Below are positions 1 to 10,414 of a stretch of DNA of 64,000 bases, piece by piece. Source of the stretch: Batillaria attramentaria (lineage: Eukaryota; Mollusca; Gastropoda; Batillariidae); assembly GCA_018292915.2 (NCBI GenBank), contig JACVVK020000089.1, positions 1 through 64,000 of the forward strand, given 5' to 3'. The notes beneath the pieces were generated by a model, which saw only the letters and a program-made list of their open reading frames with translations, was not told where the DNA came from and made no database searches. The translations under genes were made by a program, and so were the position numbers. Every line of letters begins with the position of its first letter. The stretch's first letter is position 1.

Positions 1-12
1 GTGTGTGTTCGC

Positions 13-83
<71 letters not shown>

Positions 84-96
84 GGGGGGGGGGGGA
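1..96. repeat. (GT)n microsatellite followed by a G tract
   Basis: The window opens inside a GT dinucleotide array that runs to about position 81 and is followed by a short G run. Only the right edge is visible, so its full length is unknown. Confidence 0.97.
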
Positions 97-436
97 TCAG
101 ACTGTTGAGCACGGTTCTAAGTCAGTGAATTCACACCCTGCCTTACGCATCCCTCTCTCTCAAACATTTCTGATCGAAGTCATCAATAAGGCTCGACCGC
201 GCTAAGGCAGTGATCTTCGCCCCCTCCCCTCTTTCTTTACTGATGCAGTGAAACCTTTCAAAAAGCAGGCATGTTGCGTGCGCTGGTTCTGTCGCGACAA
301 GGCCGGCGGCAGGCGAGGGGGGGTAAAAAAAAAAAGAAAAAAAAAAGAGAGAGGGGTAAATAGTGGGAAACAAATGTGAAAAGTTTTGCTCTGTTGCTCC
401 GTAACGATTAATAACAATGTTCAATCCAGGAAGAGT

Positions 437-499
<63 letters not shown>

Positions 500-1221
500 G
501 GGGGAAACAGCTTTAGGAAAACCGCACACCGACCAATCCTTTTCGTGATCGGCAGGAGATAAAATCTCCCAAGGGACATCTTTCTGCATGCCGGAAGTCT
601 GGCTTACAGGCTGGGGAACTGCTGAAGAAAAAAAAAAGAAGAAAAAAAAAAGACTGAAATCTAGCACAAGGTGCAGCAGTAGCACGCTACTGTGGGACCA
701 CGAGGGTGCCACCCCTTCAGAAAAACAAATTGTCAGCATTTTTTAAAGGCATTCACTAGCCTCTACTGGCACCCAGAAGTTAAATTTATACTGCCTTGGT
801 ACTGATAAGCAAGCCTTCAAAACTGAAGTCCCATGTACTATTACATGTATCATGATACATGATTATGTGTGCAACCTTTTCCCCCCTTCCTTTTTTTGGC
901 TGAAACTTGGATTTTCTGGCTGAAAGGATATTAATTTGACTGAAAATTGCCAAGTGCCTGACAATTCCCCCCGCCTGGGTTTATTAGCGACGCAGACTAT
1001 GGTACGTGTAGAAGGGAAATGATGAAGTAGAAAAGACGACTTTAAGCAAGAAACACGCAAACGTGAAATCAGATCATCAGACAGCTCGCTAGTTGTTGAA
1101 CCTCCCTCGTGGGCGTAGGATACTCTGGTAGCAGATTCCACTCGAGTGTACATATAAGTGACGAATGAGTTAAAAGCAATACTGACGTCGACATTTCCTG
1201 TCGCGCACGCAGTATCCCTCG
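97..1221. other. Unassigned stretch with a 62-nt poly-G tract
   Basis: This stretch holds a poly-G run at about 437-498 and A-rich runs near 325-350 and 627-650. The 198-residue minus-strand reading frame here is driven by the proline run that poly-G encodes and by phenylalanine runs from poly-A, so I do not call it a gene. No other recognisable feature was seen. Confidence 0.6.
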
Positions 1222-1225
1222 TTTT

Positions 1226-1260
1226 TATGTTGTTTCCATAGTAATGGAAACAACATAATA
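1226..1260. repeat. Terminal palindrome of the 3-kb element
   Basis: TTATGTTGTTTCCAT is followed almost at once by its reverse complement, giving a perfect hairpin-forming palindrome of about 34 bp. A variant with one changed base sits at 4203-4236 and the right-arm counterpart is at 62236-62270. The half-site GTTTCCATAGTAAT resembles the RFX X-box consensus, which may be coincidental. Confidence 0.85.
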
Positions 1261-1452
1261 GGACGGGCTAAAATTTCCACGTTCATAGGCAAGCATCTGT
1301 GGTACAAACGCACGTCACTGCACTGCCGATCTCCCGCAGAGACGATTATGCAAGTGTAACTCTGACAATGACGTAAAAACCTGCGTCATCGATGCTGGCA
1401 TGTATGCTGTTCCGAACGCGCTTCTTCTCCTCACTGAGTGCCGTCTGTATGG

Positions 1453-1454
<2 letters not shown>

Positions 1455-1520
<66 letters not shown>
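1455..1520. repeat. (GT)33 microsatellite inside the left element copy
   Basis: A pure GT array of about 66 bp. The corresponding site in the right copy (about 62020-62052) is only about 30 bp and is interrupted by GC and TC steps, so the array length changed after the two copies separated. Confidence 0.95.
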
Positions 1521-1524
<4 letters not shown>

Positions 1525-1544
1525 TGTGTCCGGGCCCGTTTCTT

Positions 1545-2150
1545 CGAAAATACTCAACCGAATGGCTTCAAATTTGGGGTATCCAAATTTATCAAAATGT
1601 TACATTAGACGATTCAAGCGTGTGATGATTGCTTAAGTGATTTGGGAGTTATCGCCCTTTTGAGACAAGTTGGTTGTCTTTCGTGTACAGGCGTAATATT
1701 TATTTAAATCACTCAATTTTTTTGGCAGTAGATAGCTTGAATACGGACTCTGAATTGACTCACTACTAGAAAATGGTCGCTCTTATAGTTTTCATGTAAA
1801 CCGAGCCTGAGTTGACATTGCATGTGAACCCAGTTCAGATGCCTATTTCTCCGAAAATACTGAACCGATCGATTTCAAATTTGGGTTTCTAAATGAATCA
1901 AGATTGTTGAATAGAAGGCCCGATCCAGGTACGATTGCACACATGATTTGCGAGTTATCGCCTTTTCAGAATAAGTGGCTTTCTGGCGTTTAAAGGCGTA
2001 ATATTTACCTAAACCACTCCATTTTTGGACATACAGTAGATAGCATGAATACGGACTCTCAACTAAGTGAAGTTTGGAGGTTGTCGCTTTTATACTTTTG
2101 GCGTAAGCCGTACCTGATGAAAGTGCTGGTGAACACACTTTAGATCTCAA
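1545..2150 (+). repeat. Two ~300-bp tandem subunits of the 3-kb element
   Basis: The two units share blocks in the same order: CGAAAATACT, then a TTCAAATTTGGG block, a GAGTTATCGCC block, GGCGTAATATTTA, CAGTAGATAGC, GAATACGGACTCT and a closing block with TTTTATA/CTTATAGTTTT. They are clearly diverged, so the duplication is older than the split of the two 3-kb copies. A more distant unit appears near 63480-63620. Confidence 0.7.
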
Positions 2151-2362
2151 AATCGCCTCCTACTATACATAGATAATGAGCCTGGGGTGCCATAAAAAAT
2201 ATACAAAAAAATTAGAAAAATTCACTGCAGCCGTTATCGTCAGTTGACTCGAAAATTTGTACTCACAGCACATTTCCTCTGCAAGCCACACGCCTCACAA
2301 ACATCGAAGAAGAGACGCACGCGCACTGACGTAAAGTAAGTGCGTCATGTTTGATTGACGTG

Positions 2363-2599
2363 ATGCTGTTTTTTCTTGGGGGTGTCTCGCCACTTTCTTT
2401 CGGAATTCCTCTGTTTGGAGACGTGGTGTTGTATTTTACTTATGCTATGTCGCCATCATCGTGCACTCGCAGAGATGATACGGGATACAACAGACTACAA
2501 CTCCAATACTTTATGAACAGAATATGCGCGGAGAACAAATTCATGAAAGAAGAAGAATCCAGAACGCTGTGCAGGGCTGCTTACGAACTGAACAGGTAA
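2363..2599 (+). CDS. Small hypothetical ORF in the left element copy, hydrophobic N-terminus
   Basis: This frame is preserved in both copies of the 3-kb element (partner at 60890-61183). The first ATG gives about 78 residues beginning MLFFLGGVSPLSFG, followed by a second hydrophobic stretch (VVLYFTYA) and a charged C-terminal half (KFMKEEESRTLC). Near its end this copy reads ACAG then GTAAGA, a good splice-donor match that is absent from the right copy, where 14 bases are replaced by 3. I recognise no domain. The copies are too similar to test for selection, so the frame may be fortuitous. Confidence 0.22.
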   Translation: MLFFLGGVSPLSFGIPLFGDVVLYFTYAMSPSSCTRRDDTGYNRLQLQYFMNRICAENKFMKEEESRTLCRAAYELNR

Positions 2600-2810
2600 G
2601 ATCTAGAACATTCCTCAACTTACTGGAAGGCTCGAAATCTCTCCAAGGTGACGTAATCTACTGACGTTACTGCGCCAGCATGTTCTGGGATGGTCTAGAA
2701 ATCATTTTGCATCGAAATGCAGTATCTTTTCGCAAGAGTCTCTACAACTTGACATGTGGAAAGCGGAATTTCAGTGGGTTTCGTTTTTGCCACTGACTCA
2801 CACTCAGAAG

Positions 2811-3749
2811 CATAATGCAAAGATCTTGGAAACATAAAGTTCACTTACCTCCCTTTGAGGGACAACGCGTAAGAGTTGTAGCGCGCATCCCGCAGATCTA
2901 CGCAGTTGTTTGACCCAACCCTACACTAGCCGCCGTAAAACATTTTAAGAAAATAAACAAAAACGAAGATGTCAGCGACTGACAGGTGGTCTCCCCCCAT
3001 ATATTTCGCATGTGTTTTAGGCCTATGGAAAACATAAGTACTCTCAAAGTTCCGGAGGACGAACGAAAGATGGCTTTCACTGCTGTACGTAGGCTACGCA
3101 GTGCATTTCGTTGGATGTGTTCAAGTAAAACTAGTACGGAACACAGAAAGATCGAATGTGCGAGAGATCCAAAGATGGACGCATCCGCTGAATACTTCCT
3201 GCTAACTCAGCATTAATCATATCTGCGACCGACGATCCAGCAGATTCTATGTTGTGATATGGTTTTACAATGGTTAGAATGAAGTTCAGCCGGATGATTT
3301 TGTTCTGTGTGTGTGTTCTGAATTAGATGCAGGTAGACGCTAGCACAATTTAAGTCACCGTGATTTGTAAAGTTGTCAGGGAAAAAAATTACGCTGTATC
3401 TGCGTCAGCCGCGTGTGTTTACTGTTAGTTTACACTGCATGCACACGTACCACTTGAGGTCTTTTTTTTTTTTTTTTTGACAAGAAAGCGAAAAAAAAAT
3501 GTTTGTTTTTCAACAAGAATACCAAAAGAAGTATTTCCCGTTTATATTTGTCTGTTATTTGAACAATTCGGCGCAGAACACAATTGCATGCTTTTGTGAT
3601 CGCTTTCCCTTTCCGCCATGCTGTCACTATAGGGGCCAGATCTAGGATGCGCGCTAATGCCGGCAGACAACTCTTCGCGTTGTCCCGCTATATGTCTCTC
3701 TTACGAGGGCAGGAGTGACGCGTCTTTCTGATTCCAAGGTCTTTGCATA

Positions 3750-3755
<6 letters not shown>
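2811..3755. mobile_element. Nested inverted-repeat element inside the left copy
   Basis: The blocks GGGACAACGCG...AGAGTTGT at about 2869-2893 and their inverted counterpart at about 3647-3690 (GATGCGCGCTAATGC, CAGACAACTCTTCGCG) form terminal inverted repeats. A weaker inverted match (CTTTGCATAATG / GCATAATGCAAAG) extends the similarity outward to about 2816 and 3755. The same structure is present in the right arm (59060-60740), where the repeats are better preserved. This suggests a MITE-like insertion that predates the duplication of the host element. Confidence 0.6.
3699..3706. other. Junction corresponding to the 677-bp segment of the right copy
   Basis: The octamer TCTTACGA occurs once here. 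In the right copy its complement TCGTAAGA occurs twice, at 59110-59117 and 59787-59794, bracketing 669 bp. The left copy therefore either never received an insertion with an 8-bp target duplication, or lost the segment by recombination between the two octamers. Confidence 0.75.
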
Positions 3756-3781
<26 letters not shown>

Positions 3782-3867
3782 GGGGAGGGGGTGCGTGCGT
3801 CCGCGGGCAAGCGCGCGTCTAAGGCGAGAGAGAGAGAGAGAGGGTCTCTTCTTCGATACCAGTAAGC

Positions 3868-4621
3868 AATCGTCTGTCAGTCAGGTCTGCGGGAAGTAAC
3901 TCTGTCAAAGGGGAACGACTTTATTACAAGAATTCATTCACCCATGTAGAACCTCGCATACGCCAACAAGTTGTGACGTCAACCAGCTAGGCGAGCTCAC
4001 ACGACCTCATGTGTTTGGGTTTTTGCAAGTGCATAGAGGCACGATAAGGGTTTTCAGTACTTTCTTTATGTCAGCATGCTTGATGTCAGAGAGCTTGCGT
4101 TCCGGCGTGTGCGCGCGGGCTGCATACATGACACAACGACTACGACTGTGACTACAGCAGGTCATTGAATGGAAACAACATATTGGGCTGGTGGCCATCT
4201 TGTTATGTTGTTTCCGTAGTAATGGAAACAACATTATAAGACGGGCTGATTTTTCTACGGTCAAAGTCAACTTATCATTCAACAACACGCATTCAATCGT
4301 CTATCGCCTGCCAATCAGGCCTGCGGGAAGCAACTCTGTCAAAGGGGAACGACAAGAATTCATTCACCCATGTGGAACCTCGAATACGTCAAGTTAATGA
4401 CGTCAACCAGCTGGGCGAGCTAACACGACCCCATGTGTTTGGGGTTTTGCGAGAGCAAAGAGGCACGGAAAGGGTTTCCAGTACTTTCTTTACGTCAGCA
4501 TGCTTGATGTCAGAGAGCTTGCGTACGAGTACGCGCGGGCAGCATACATGACACAACGACCACGACGACAGCAGGTCACTGAATGGAAACAAAATATTGG
4601 GCTGGTGGCCATCTTGTTTAA
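3868..4621 (+). repeat. Diverged tandem duplication of the element's inner end
   Basis: The segment from about 3868 to 4204 (TCTGCGGGAAG, CAACTCTGTCAAAGGGGAACGAC, GCATGCTTGATGTCAGAGAGC, GGGCTGGTGGCCATCTTGTT in pieces) is repeated from about 4294 to 4621 with substitutions and small deletions. The right copy at 58.6 kb has only the first version. A second palindrome (4203-4236) separates the two units, so the left side has an additional element end. Confidence 0.75.
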
Positions 4622-4800
4622 CTCATTTTCGGTTTTGGCCCTGTATGCAAAAATCGGGCAAGATTAACGGTTCCTTGACGGCTCGTCTTGCAGCAAACAC
4701 GAGTGAAATCAAAGTGCACCCCCCCCCCCCCCCACACCAAATTTGAATGCATGCAATTATGATTTTTTTTTTCAGTGAGGCCACTAGTGCACAACCCCAT
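4622..4800 (+). repeat. Dispersed repeat F, copy 1
   Basis: GGTTTTGGCCCTGTATGC, a TTAACGGTTC block, GCAGCAAACACGA, CAAAGTGCA and CAGTGAGG...CACAACCCC recur in the same order and orientation at about 8363-8550. No coding potential or RNA polymerase III box was seen. The class is unknown. Confidence 0.6.
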
Positions 4801-5040
4801 ATTTTTTTTTTCTTTCTTTTTTTCTTTTAGCATATTTGACCAGAAAAGACACATGAACATAGTACAAAACAAAAAGCCAATGTCACAATACAAAGACACC
4901 CTCCCCCCCCCCAAAAAAAAAAATAGAAAGAAATTAAAAAAAAAAAAAACAACGCCGCCCCCCCCCCCCAAAAAAAAACCCCAAAAAAACAACAAAAAAC
5001 AAAAAAAAAAAACCCAACAAACAAACAAACAACGTTACAG
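4720..5040. repeat. Low-complexity poly-C/poly-A and poly-T block
   Basis: A patchwork of C runs, A runs and T runs. The apparent proteins of about 80-136 residues on both strands are poly-Gly/Phe or poly-Pro/Lys artefacts of this composition. Confidence 0.85.
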
Positions 5041-6131
5041 TACACAATCAAACCAAAAGTAAAATCAGACAAAGGACATCAACGGAAAGGCTGCTGTGGC
5101 CTTAACTACACACACAACCCCAAACTTACTTTGCAGGAACTGATATATAAACGAAGAAACAATAGGCTGTCACAGAATTTCGCATGCATTGGGCCTCCTT
5201 AAAAAAAAGGCATCGTAAGACGACCTCAAAATCATATCGCCAAAGAAAACAACACAAAACGCAGACCTGTCAAGGAGAACATGCAAAATCTTTTTCTTTT
5301 CTTTTTTCAGTTCTGAGGAGCCTTGCCAAACTTTGTGCGTTCTAAGAGCCACAGTTTCCCTCGATAAGGATCCTGTTGACACCGCAGATGCGAGTGGCCA
5401 TTACTGCCGGCCACTGGGTCTTCTGCAGGAGACTAGCGGATTGGCGCCTGCAGTGAGCTTTGATCCGTAGATCGAACCCACTCAAAGTTGGAAGCGTGAG
5501 TGCCAACCCAACAGGGTGAAGTGAAAAACAAGACTTGGCACCGCAGAACGAGACATAGCTCTGTGCTTGGGTCCGCCACGGGGGGTGAGAGAGAGAGAGA
5601 GAGAGAGAGAGGCCTGGACATCCCTTCTGTCTTCATTCTTCAGCGCTTGGGGCGATTCCAAGTACCAGTCACTTCTGGGTAAAACTTGGATGTAGGTGTC
5701 AAAACTGGCAGGACCTTCTGACACTGAGAGATTGGGTTTGCTCCCCCCACGCTACAGCACTGCGTCTAGTGTCTTGCACCCTCGGGACACCCAGAGAACA
5801 CGTGGAAGGGAGAAGTGTTGTGAAAAGTTTTTGAAACTGCCAGACGACAGGTTGAAGACGCGGCGAGGGAGAAAGACGTTGGGGCGAAGTCGTTTATTGC
5901 ACATGACAAACTACAGTGGCTTGTAATCAAACAATCTCCAGTGGCGGGATCGGCCACAGACAACAAGACTGGTGAAGGTTGGGCTTGCTGACAGTTTCTT
6001 TTGTGGATAGAATCCCGTCGGCCGGTGGAACGCTTTGGTGAGTATTTTCTACACTGGCCTGTCTGCCTGCCTGTCTGTCTGTCTCAAATCTTCGTTTTTA
6101 TCCGCACCGGGATCTTACTGGCTTGTGTGCC

Positions 6132-6132
<1 letters not shown>
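5041..6132. other. No recognisable feature apart from a short (GA)n
   Basis: Apart from a short GA array at 5586-5611, I see no repeat family member, splice-supported exon or conserved protein motif in this stretch. Confidence 0.4.

Positions 6133-6213
<81 letters not shown>
6133..6213. repeat. (GT)n microsatellite
   Basis: About 80 bp of pure GT, ending in GCGTGCGCGC. It lies just upstream of a tail-only repeat insertion. Confidence 0.97.
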
Positions 6214-6217
<4 letters not shown>

Positions 6218-6231
6218 CGCGCATCTTTAGA

Positions 6232-6316
6232 CATCCCTAGACAAGTGAGCTAGTTATTTAGGGCTTTACGCCGCGCAAGCAATAAAGACTATTTTGCGGC
6301 TAGCATCCCTAGACAA
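6232..6316 (-). mobile_element. 59-bp tail-only copy of repeat family D with perfect 13-bp target duplication
   Basis: CATCCCTAGACAA occurs at 6232-6244 and again at 6304-6316. The 59 bp between them (6245-6303) matches the tail end of the dispersed family found at 27775 and 32536 (GTGAG..., GGCTTTACGCCGCGCAAGC, GCGGCT). The copy is extremely truncated but has clean target-site duplications, as expected of an aborted LINE-type reverse-transcription event. Confidence 0.8.
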
Positions 6317-6509
6317 AACAGTAAGTAGCAGAAATACGGAGGTGCAAAGAGACAAGTGCGACACTGTCTTCGTTATTTACCTTCTCTCTCGAGATTAAAC
6401 GCTTTACCAACACGTATTTCTAGTTGTAATCTCGACACACTGGCAAGACGCAGGTGTAGGAACTGCCTGAAACTGGATTAATTTTAACGCGCTCCTACAT
6501 CTTGTGCTC

Positions 6510-6608
6510 TCTCTCTCTCCCCCCCCCCCTCCTCTCTCTCTCTCTCTCTCAAAGCATGTTTTGGTTCACATGTGAAAGGTGATCCATACTCTCTCTCTCT
6601 CTCTGTGA

Positions 6609-6660
<52 letters not shown>
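6510..6660. repeat. Compound (CT)n / (GT)n microsatellites
   Basis: CT-rich arrays at about 6510-6550 and 6588-6605 are followed by a GT array at 6611-6660. Confidence 0.95.
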
Positions 6661-6663
<3 letters not shown>

Positions 6664-7320
6664 CGCCGCGTTTTTCCTTTCCGAAAACATGCTAAGCAAT
6701 TTTGATTTTTGCATGGCGGCAGTCTTACTGCACTTCGAGTTTTTCTCTTCAAGCTCTTCTCAACCTCCCACGACACTGTGGACAACTACAACAGACAATC
6801 GCGCTTACACCACCACCACGGAGTGACACTCGCGCGTACGTAAAATATATAGCACCACACAGTCAATACCGAACACAGGCACCGACAACTATCAATACGG
6901 AACACATTATCTAACGCAATCCTTTTCTCTGGGCAAAATCCGGATCAGCCGCTGACGTTTATGGAGCCGTAAAACAGGAAATCACAGATAGCTGGAAAAT
7001 ATCAATATTGAACGGGCCGGATGTGAAATTACACGACACGAGGCGAGCGATATAGCGGTCATTTGAGCGCGTTCCCTCGAGAAACCGATGTCGTTTGAAA
7101 TGATTTCCCGCCTACAAATGGTCCCGGGCTCCGCAGCAGCAATTTTCCCGTATCGGTTGTATTATGTGGATCTAGCAGCGCATCACTCTTACTCTCTCGC
7201 GAGACCGCGTGAACGTGCGGGCACTTGCAGCAGAGTGGGCAAAAAAAACAAAACCCAAAGAAAAAAACAGTGGCTGTAACTTTACAAAAATACGCAGAGA
7301 GAGAGAGGGGAGGGGGGGGG

Positions 7321-7327
<7 letters not shown>

Positions 7328-7372
<45 letters not shown>

Positions 7373-7445
7373 GTGTGTGTGCGTGCGTGCGTGCGTGCGT
7401 GCGTGCGTGTGTGTGTGTGTGTGTGTGTGCGTGTGTGTGTGTGTG
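7328..7445. repeat. (GA)n then (GT/GC)n array abutting a SINE tail
   Basis: A GA array (7324-7370) followed by GT with GCGT variants runs directly into the TTTAATGTC of the SINE at 7446, replacing the G-rich tail seen in other copies. Confidence 0.95.
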
Positions 7446-7608
7446 TTTAATGTCTTTTTCCACCAAGTATGGCTGATTTTTTTCAAAGGCGGGGCGACGA
7501 GAAAAAAAGGCCAGCACAAATATCTGGCCCCAGCGGCCCGGGATTCGAACTCACGACCCGAGCACTGAGAGTCCAACGCTCTACCGTTTGGCTATCCCGG
7601 CTCCGCCT
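7446..7608 (-). mobile_element. SINE-A copy 1 (subfamily B), tRNA-derived
   Basis: Read on the minus strand this is a tRNA-like head with A box and B box (GTTCGAATCCCGG), followed by the family-specific body (ATATTTGTGCTGGCC, TCTCGTCGCCCCG). The anticodon-loop region carries CTCTCAG, placing it with subfamily B. Its tail is directly followed by a GT-rich array. Confidence 0.88.
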
Positions 7609-7782
7609 TTTGCAACAGAGTGGACCCGAACAATCAGTGATCATCACGTAAATAATAATAATAATAATAATTTAAAAAAACTTGTGGCTTCACAAAAGAC
7701 GGACATGTTCTGGACCTGTATCGCTTATGACTGCGCGTGACCGCTGTAAAATTCATAGTCTGTCAAAATGGAAAGTACAGCT

Positions 7783-8248
7783 GGGTCCGTATGTAAAACT
7801 CGAGGTTAATTCAACCCATTCAAGCTACGGGTCTAACCCAGACTAAGACAACAGGGTGGGTGGGTGTTTGGGAGTTTAACGCCCTTTTCCACCACATAAG
7901 GGTGATATCAAAGACGGGGCAACGAGAAAAAAAGGCCAGCACAAATGTTTGGCCCCCGCCGGCGGGATTCGAACTCACGACCCGAGCATTGAGAGTCCAA
8001 CGCTCTACCATTCGGCTACCCCGGCTCCCCGACTGGGACAAAAGAAACCCCAAAACAAAATTAAATTTTAAAAAAAGGAAGCGAAGAAAGAAAGACAGAA
8101 ATCCTTCTATAACGGCATTGGCACCTTGCTAGAATAAATCCGCTTCCTGATTTAAAAAAAAACAAAAACCCTAAAGCTAGTTTAGTTCGAGGTTAGACTC
8201 TAACCCGGGGCTAAACTCCCTAACCCTGACTTTTACATGCGGGCCCTG
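7783..8248. mobile_element. MITE-1 copy 1, split by a SINE
   Basis: Terminal inverted repeats GGTCCGTATGTAAAACTCG and the complement of CTGACTTTTACATGCGGGCC bound an element with inverted GGAAGCG segments and a TTTAGTTCGAGGTTAGA subterminal block. SINE-A copy 2 (7852-8030) lies inside it. Seven copies occur in this window. There is no coding capacity, so it is a non-autonomous DNA transposon. The terminal CAGGG seen in some copies could fit hAT, but I could not resolve an 8-bp target duplication. Confidence 0.8.
7852..8030 (-). mobile_element. SINE-A copy 2 (subfamily B) nested in MITE-1
   Basis: A full-length minus-strand SINE with the B-type diagnostic sites (CTCTCAATG anticodon loop, GTTCGAATCCC B box). 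It is flanked by GACTAAGACAA and GACTGGGACAA, an imperfect target duplication of MITE sequence. Confidence 0.88.
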
Positions 8249-8362
8249 GGGTCTGACGCATGGGGAACGACCAGGACCTAAGACCGAGACTAGCTCGACT
8301 AAGCTACAGCACAGCGCATTTCACACACGCGCAAAGGGGTATCACTCGTTTTCGATTCTTTT

Positions 8363-8550
8363 TTCCGGGTTTTGGCCCTGTATGCGAAAATCAGTCAAGG
8401 TTAACGGTTCTTCGCCGGCTCTTTACTGCAGCAAACACGAATATATTCAAAGTGCAACACTCCCATACGGCCAAATTTAAATCCATGCAGACATAACTTA
8501 ATTATGATTCAAGTGTTTTCCAGTGAGGTCACTGGCGGACAACCCCAAAC
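8363..8550 (+). repeat. Dispersed repeat F, copy 2
   Basis: The same ordered blocks as at 4622-4800 appear here without the long C tract, showing that the poly-C run in copy 1 is a later expansion. Confidence 0.6.
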
Positions 8551-8693
8551 GTACGGGATTGAGTTAAAGATTTGTACGAGATGCATAAGCAAAAACGAGG
8601 GCAAATTCTGGTGTTTCTGTATTGTTACGTGAAAGCGTGTGAGTCTTTCGAACTGCACTGCATTTTTAGACTGACAAAAACTGCCATCTACAA

Positions 8694-8868
8694 GGGTGGG
8701 GGTGGGTGTTTGGGGGTTTAACGTCCTTTCCCACCACATACAGGTGATATCAAAGACGAGGCAACGATGAAATAGCCAGCACAATTATTTGGCCCCGGCC
8801 GGGATACGAACTCACGACCCGAGCATTAGAAGTCCAACGCTCTACCATTCGTCCACTACGGCTCCCCC
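8694..8868 (-). mobile_element. SINE-A copy 3 (subfamily A)
   Basis: A full-length minus-strand copy with the A-type sites (CTTCTAATGC loop, GTTCGTATCCC B box, CATCGTTGCC). The flanks share CTACAAG, a probable remnant of the target duplication. Confidence 0.87.
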
Positions 8869-9936
8869 CTGCCCACTACAAGACATCTAGCGGATATGTT
8901 AACTTAATACCCAACTAACCAGCGCCCGGCGTCGTCAGTGCCAATTGCCCCGGTGTAGCATCCGGTCCGGTCCCCCCTCTGAAGTAGTCCCCGGGGGACC
9001 AATTCGTGGCAAAAACTGCTCTATAATGGTCCCCCCCTTAGACATCCAGCCTCGTTTTCGACTGGTCCCCCTGGGCGATTTTGGTCCCCCCTCGCATCCA
9101 AAATAGGCCCCCTCTCCAACTGGTCCCCCTCTTTTCTAACCAATGTAGAGCTATGTCAGTATTTATTTTTAACTTTATTGTTACAAAACTTTATTGTCCC
9201 CAAAAGCACAGGGCCATAGGAACATTTTTTTTCTTTTTTTCCGATTTATGTGCTTGTTGTTTTTTTTGTGTGTGTGAGATATATTTGTTTGGTTGTGTTC
9301 TTGTTTCTTTCAGTTTTTTTTTTTTTTTTGCATTGGTTCTTTTTTGCTGTCCACATTTCCTGTCAATTTTTTTAAACTGGAAATAGCATTTAGAGAATAA
9401 CATCAAAGACCAAGTATCTAATATTTTCTATACAACGCCATAGAAAAAATATTTCTTCAAAATTAAGTAAGTGTCCATGACATGAAAACTAGTTGCCACC
9501 TTTGGCTTTCAGCGTACTTCAAGTAGACAGTCAAGACTGAGTACCAGTGTCTCAAATCATGACCCTTGAAACAACAAAAACAGCAGAAGACTAACAGTTC
9601 TCAGGCTGGTCTAAGGAGTGACACAAAAAACAGGAGCAAAGTGATGTCCAAGATTCATTATATAAATTACTCTGTCTGTTTTCAATGGGGCCGATTGCCA
9701 AACTGGCCCGTATTTCAGCCACCTAGGTTGTCGGCCTGGAGCCTCTCTTGTGAACACATACACGGGCGTGTCCAAGAGGGTGGCTGCAGCAAATATCTCA
9801 ACCTCGGTGGCCCAAGTACGGAATGAATTGTCGTGTACTTATAATTATAGGCATGTTTGACACGAGTCACGTGACGTGTCAAGAAGCGTGGCGACCGTTT
9901 TCTCATCCCACAAAAAAAAGAAAAGAAAAGAGAAAA

Positions 9937-10122
9937 CAAATCTAAACTTTTAAAAGTGATTTAACTTCGTAGATTTGCCGTTCTATGTAGCCTATACTTT
10001 TGTTTTTTAGTGGCGACCGTTTTCTCATCCCACAAAAAAAAGAGAAAATAAAAAAACAAAAGTATAGGCTACATAGAACGGCAAATCTACGAAGTTAAAT
10101 CACTTTTAAAAGTTTAGATTTG
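9937..10122. repeat. 72-bp inverted repeat (hairpin) in the loop of the foldback element
   Basis: 9937-10008 is complementary to 10051-10122 with almost no mismatches, around a 42-bp spacer. The spacer repeats the sequence GTGGCGACCGTTTTCTCATC that also lies just outside the left arm at 9888. This is the signature of a template-switch or fold-back duplication that copied about 110 bp in inverted orientation. Confidence 0.9.
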
Positions 10123-10208
10123 ACACTGTAACCTTGACCCAGTTCAAGATCATCTTGAATAACATCTCTGTACAAAAATGAAAATAATTATACATATAAC
10201 GAAAGAGG

Positions 10209-10215
10209 TGTGTGT

Positions 10216-10253
<38 letters not shown>

Positions 10254-10369
10254 TGTGTGTTTGCGTGCGTGCGTGCGTGAGTGAGTGTGCACGCGTGCGT
10301 GCGTGCGTGCATAATGTGTGTGTGTGTGTGTGTGTTTGAGAGATGGGGGGAGGAGAGAAAGTGTGGGGG

Positions 10370-10410
<41 letters not shown>
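10209..10410. repeat. Compound GT / GCGT / GA microsatellite
   Basis: GT arrays interrupted by GCGT repeats (10209-10335) lead into a GA array (10373-10410). Confidence 0.95.

Positions 10411-10414
<4 letters not shown>

Larger units (their letters stand above)
1222..4204 (+). mobile_element. Left copy of a ~3.0-kb unrecognised element (arm of a giant inverted repeat)
   Basis: This unit matches 58610-62274 in reverse complement along its whole length, apart from microsatellite lengths, small indels and one 677-bp segment present only in the right copy. It begins with a near-perfect palindrome around ATGTTGTTTCCAT (1226-1260). It then has a GT array (1455-1520), two ~300-bp tandem subunits (about 1545-2150), a TGACGTAA...TGCGTCA motif occurring twice (1369-1388, 2327-2347), a small ORF (2363-2599) and a nested inverted-repeat element (about 2811-3755). 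It ends near 4204 with a related ATGGAAACAACAT segment. No transposase, reverse transcriptase or integrase is visible, so it is probably non-autonomous or of an unknown class. Confidence 0.8.

Noticed and set aside
143..739. 198-residue minus-strand frame with a proline run
   Set aside because: The proline block is poly-G read in reverse and the phenylalanine runs are poly-A read in reverse; there is no domain or splice support.
2986..3216. 76-residue plus-strand frame in the left element copy as a protein gene
   Set aside because: It lies inside the nested inverted-repeat element and is altered in the right copy by a small insertion (an extra ACTAGATC-type change near 60460).
4389..4592. 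Conserved frame shared by the two tandem inner-end copies (about 4007-4288 and 4389-4592)
   Set aside because: Similarity follows directly from the DNA duplication, and the frames differ in their ends; no independent evidence of coding.
7446..7608. True tRNA genes suggested by A and B boxes
   Set aside because: The cloverleaf cannot be completed, the same head recurs with a shared non-tRNA body and tail, and target duplications flank it; these are SINE heads.
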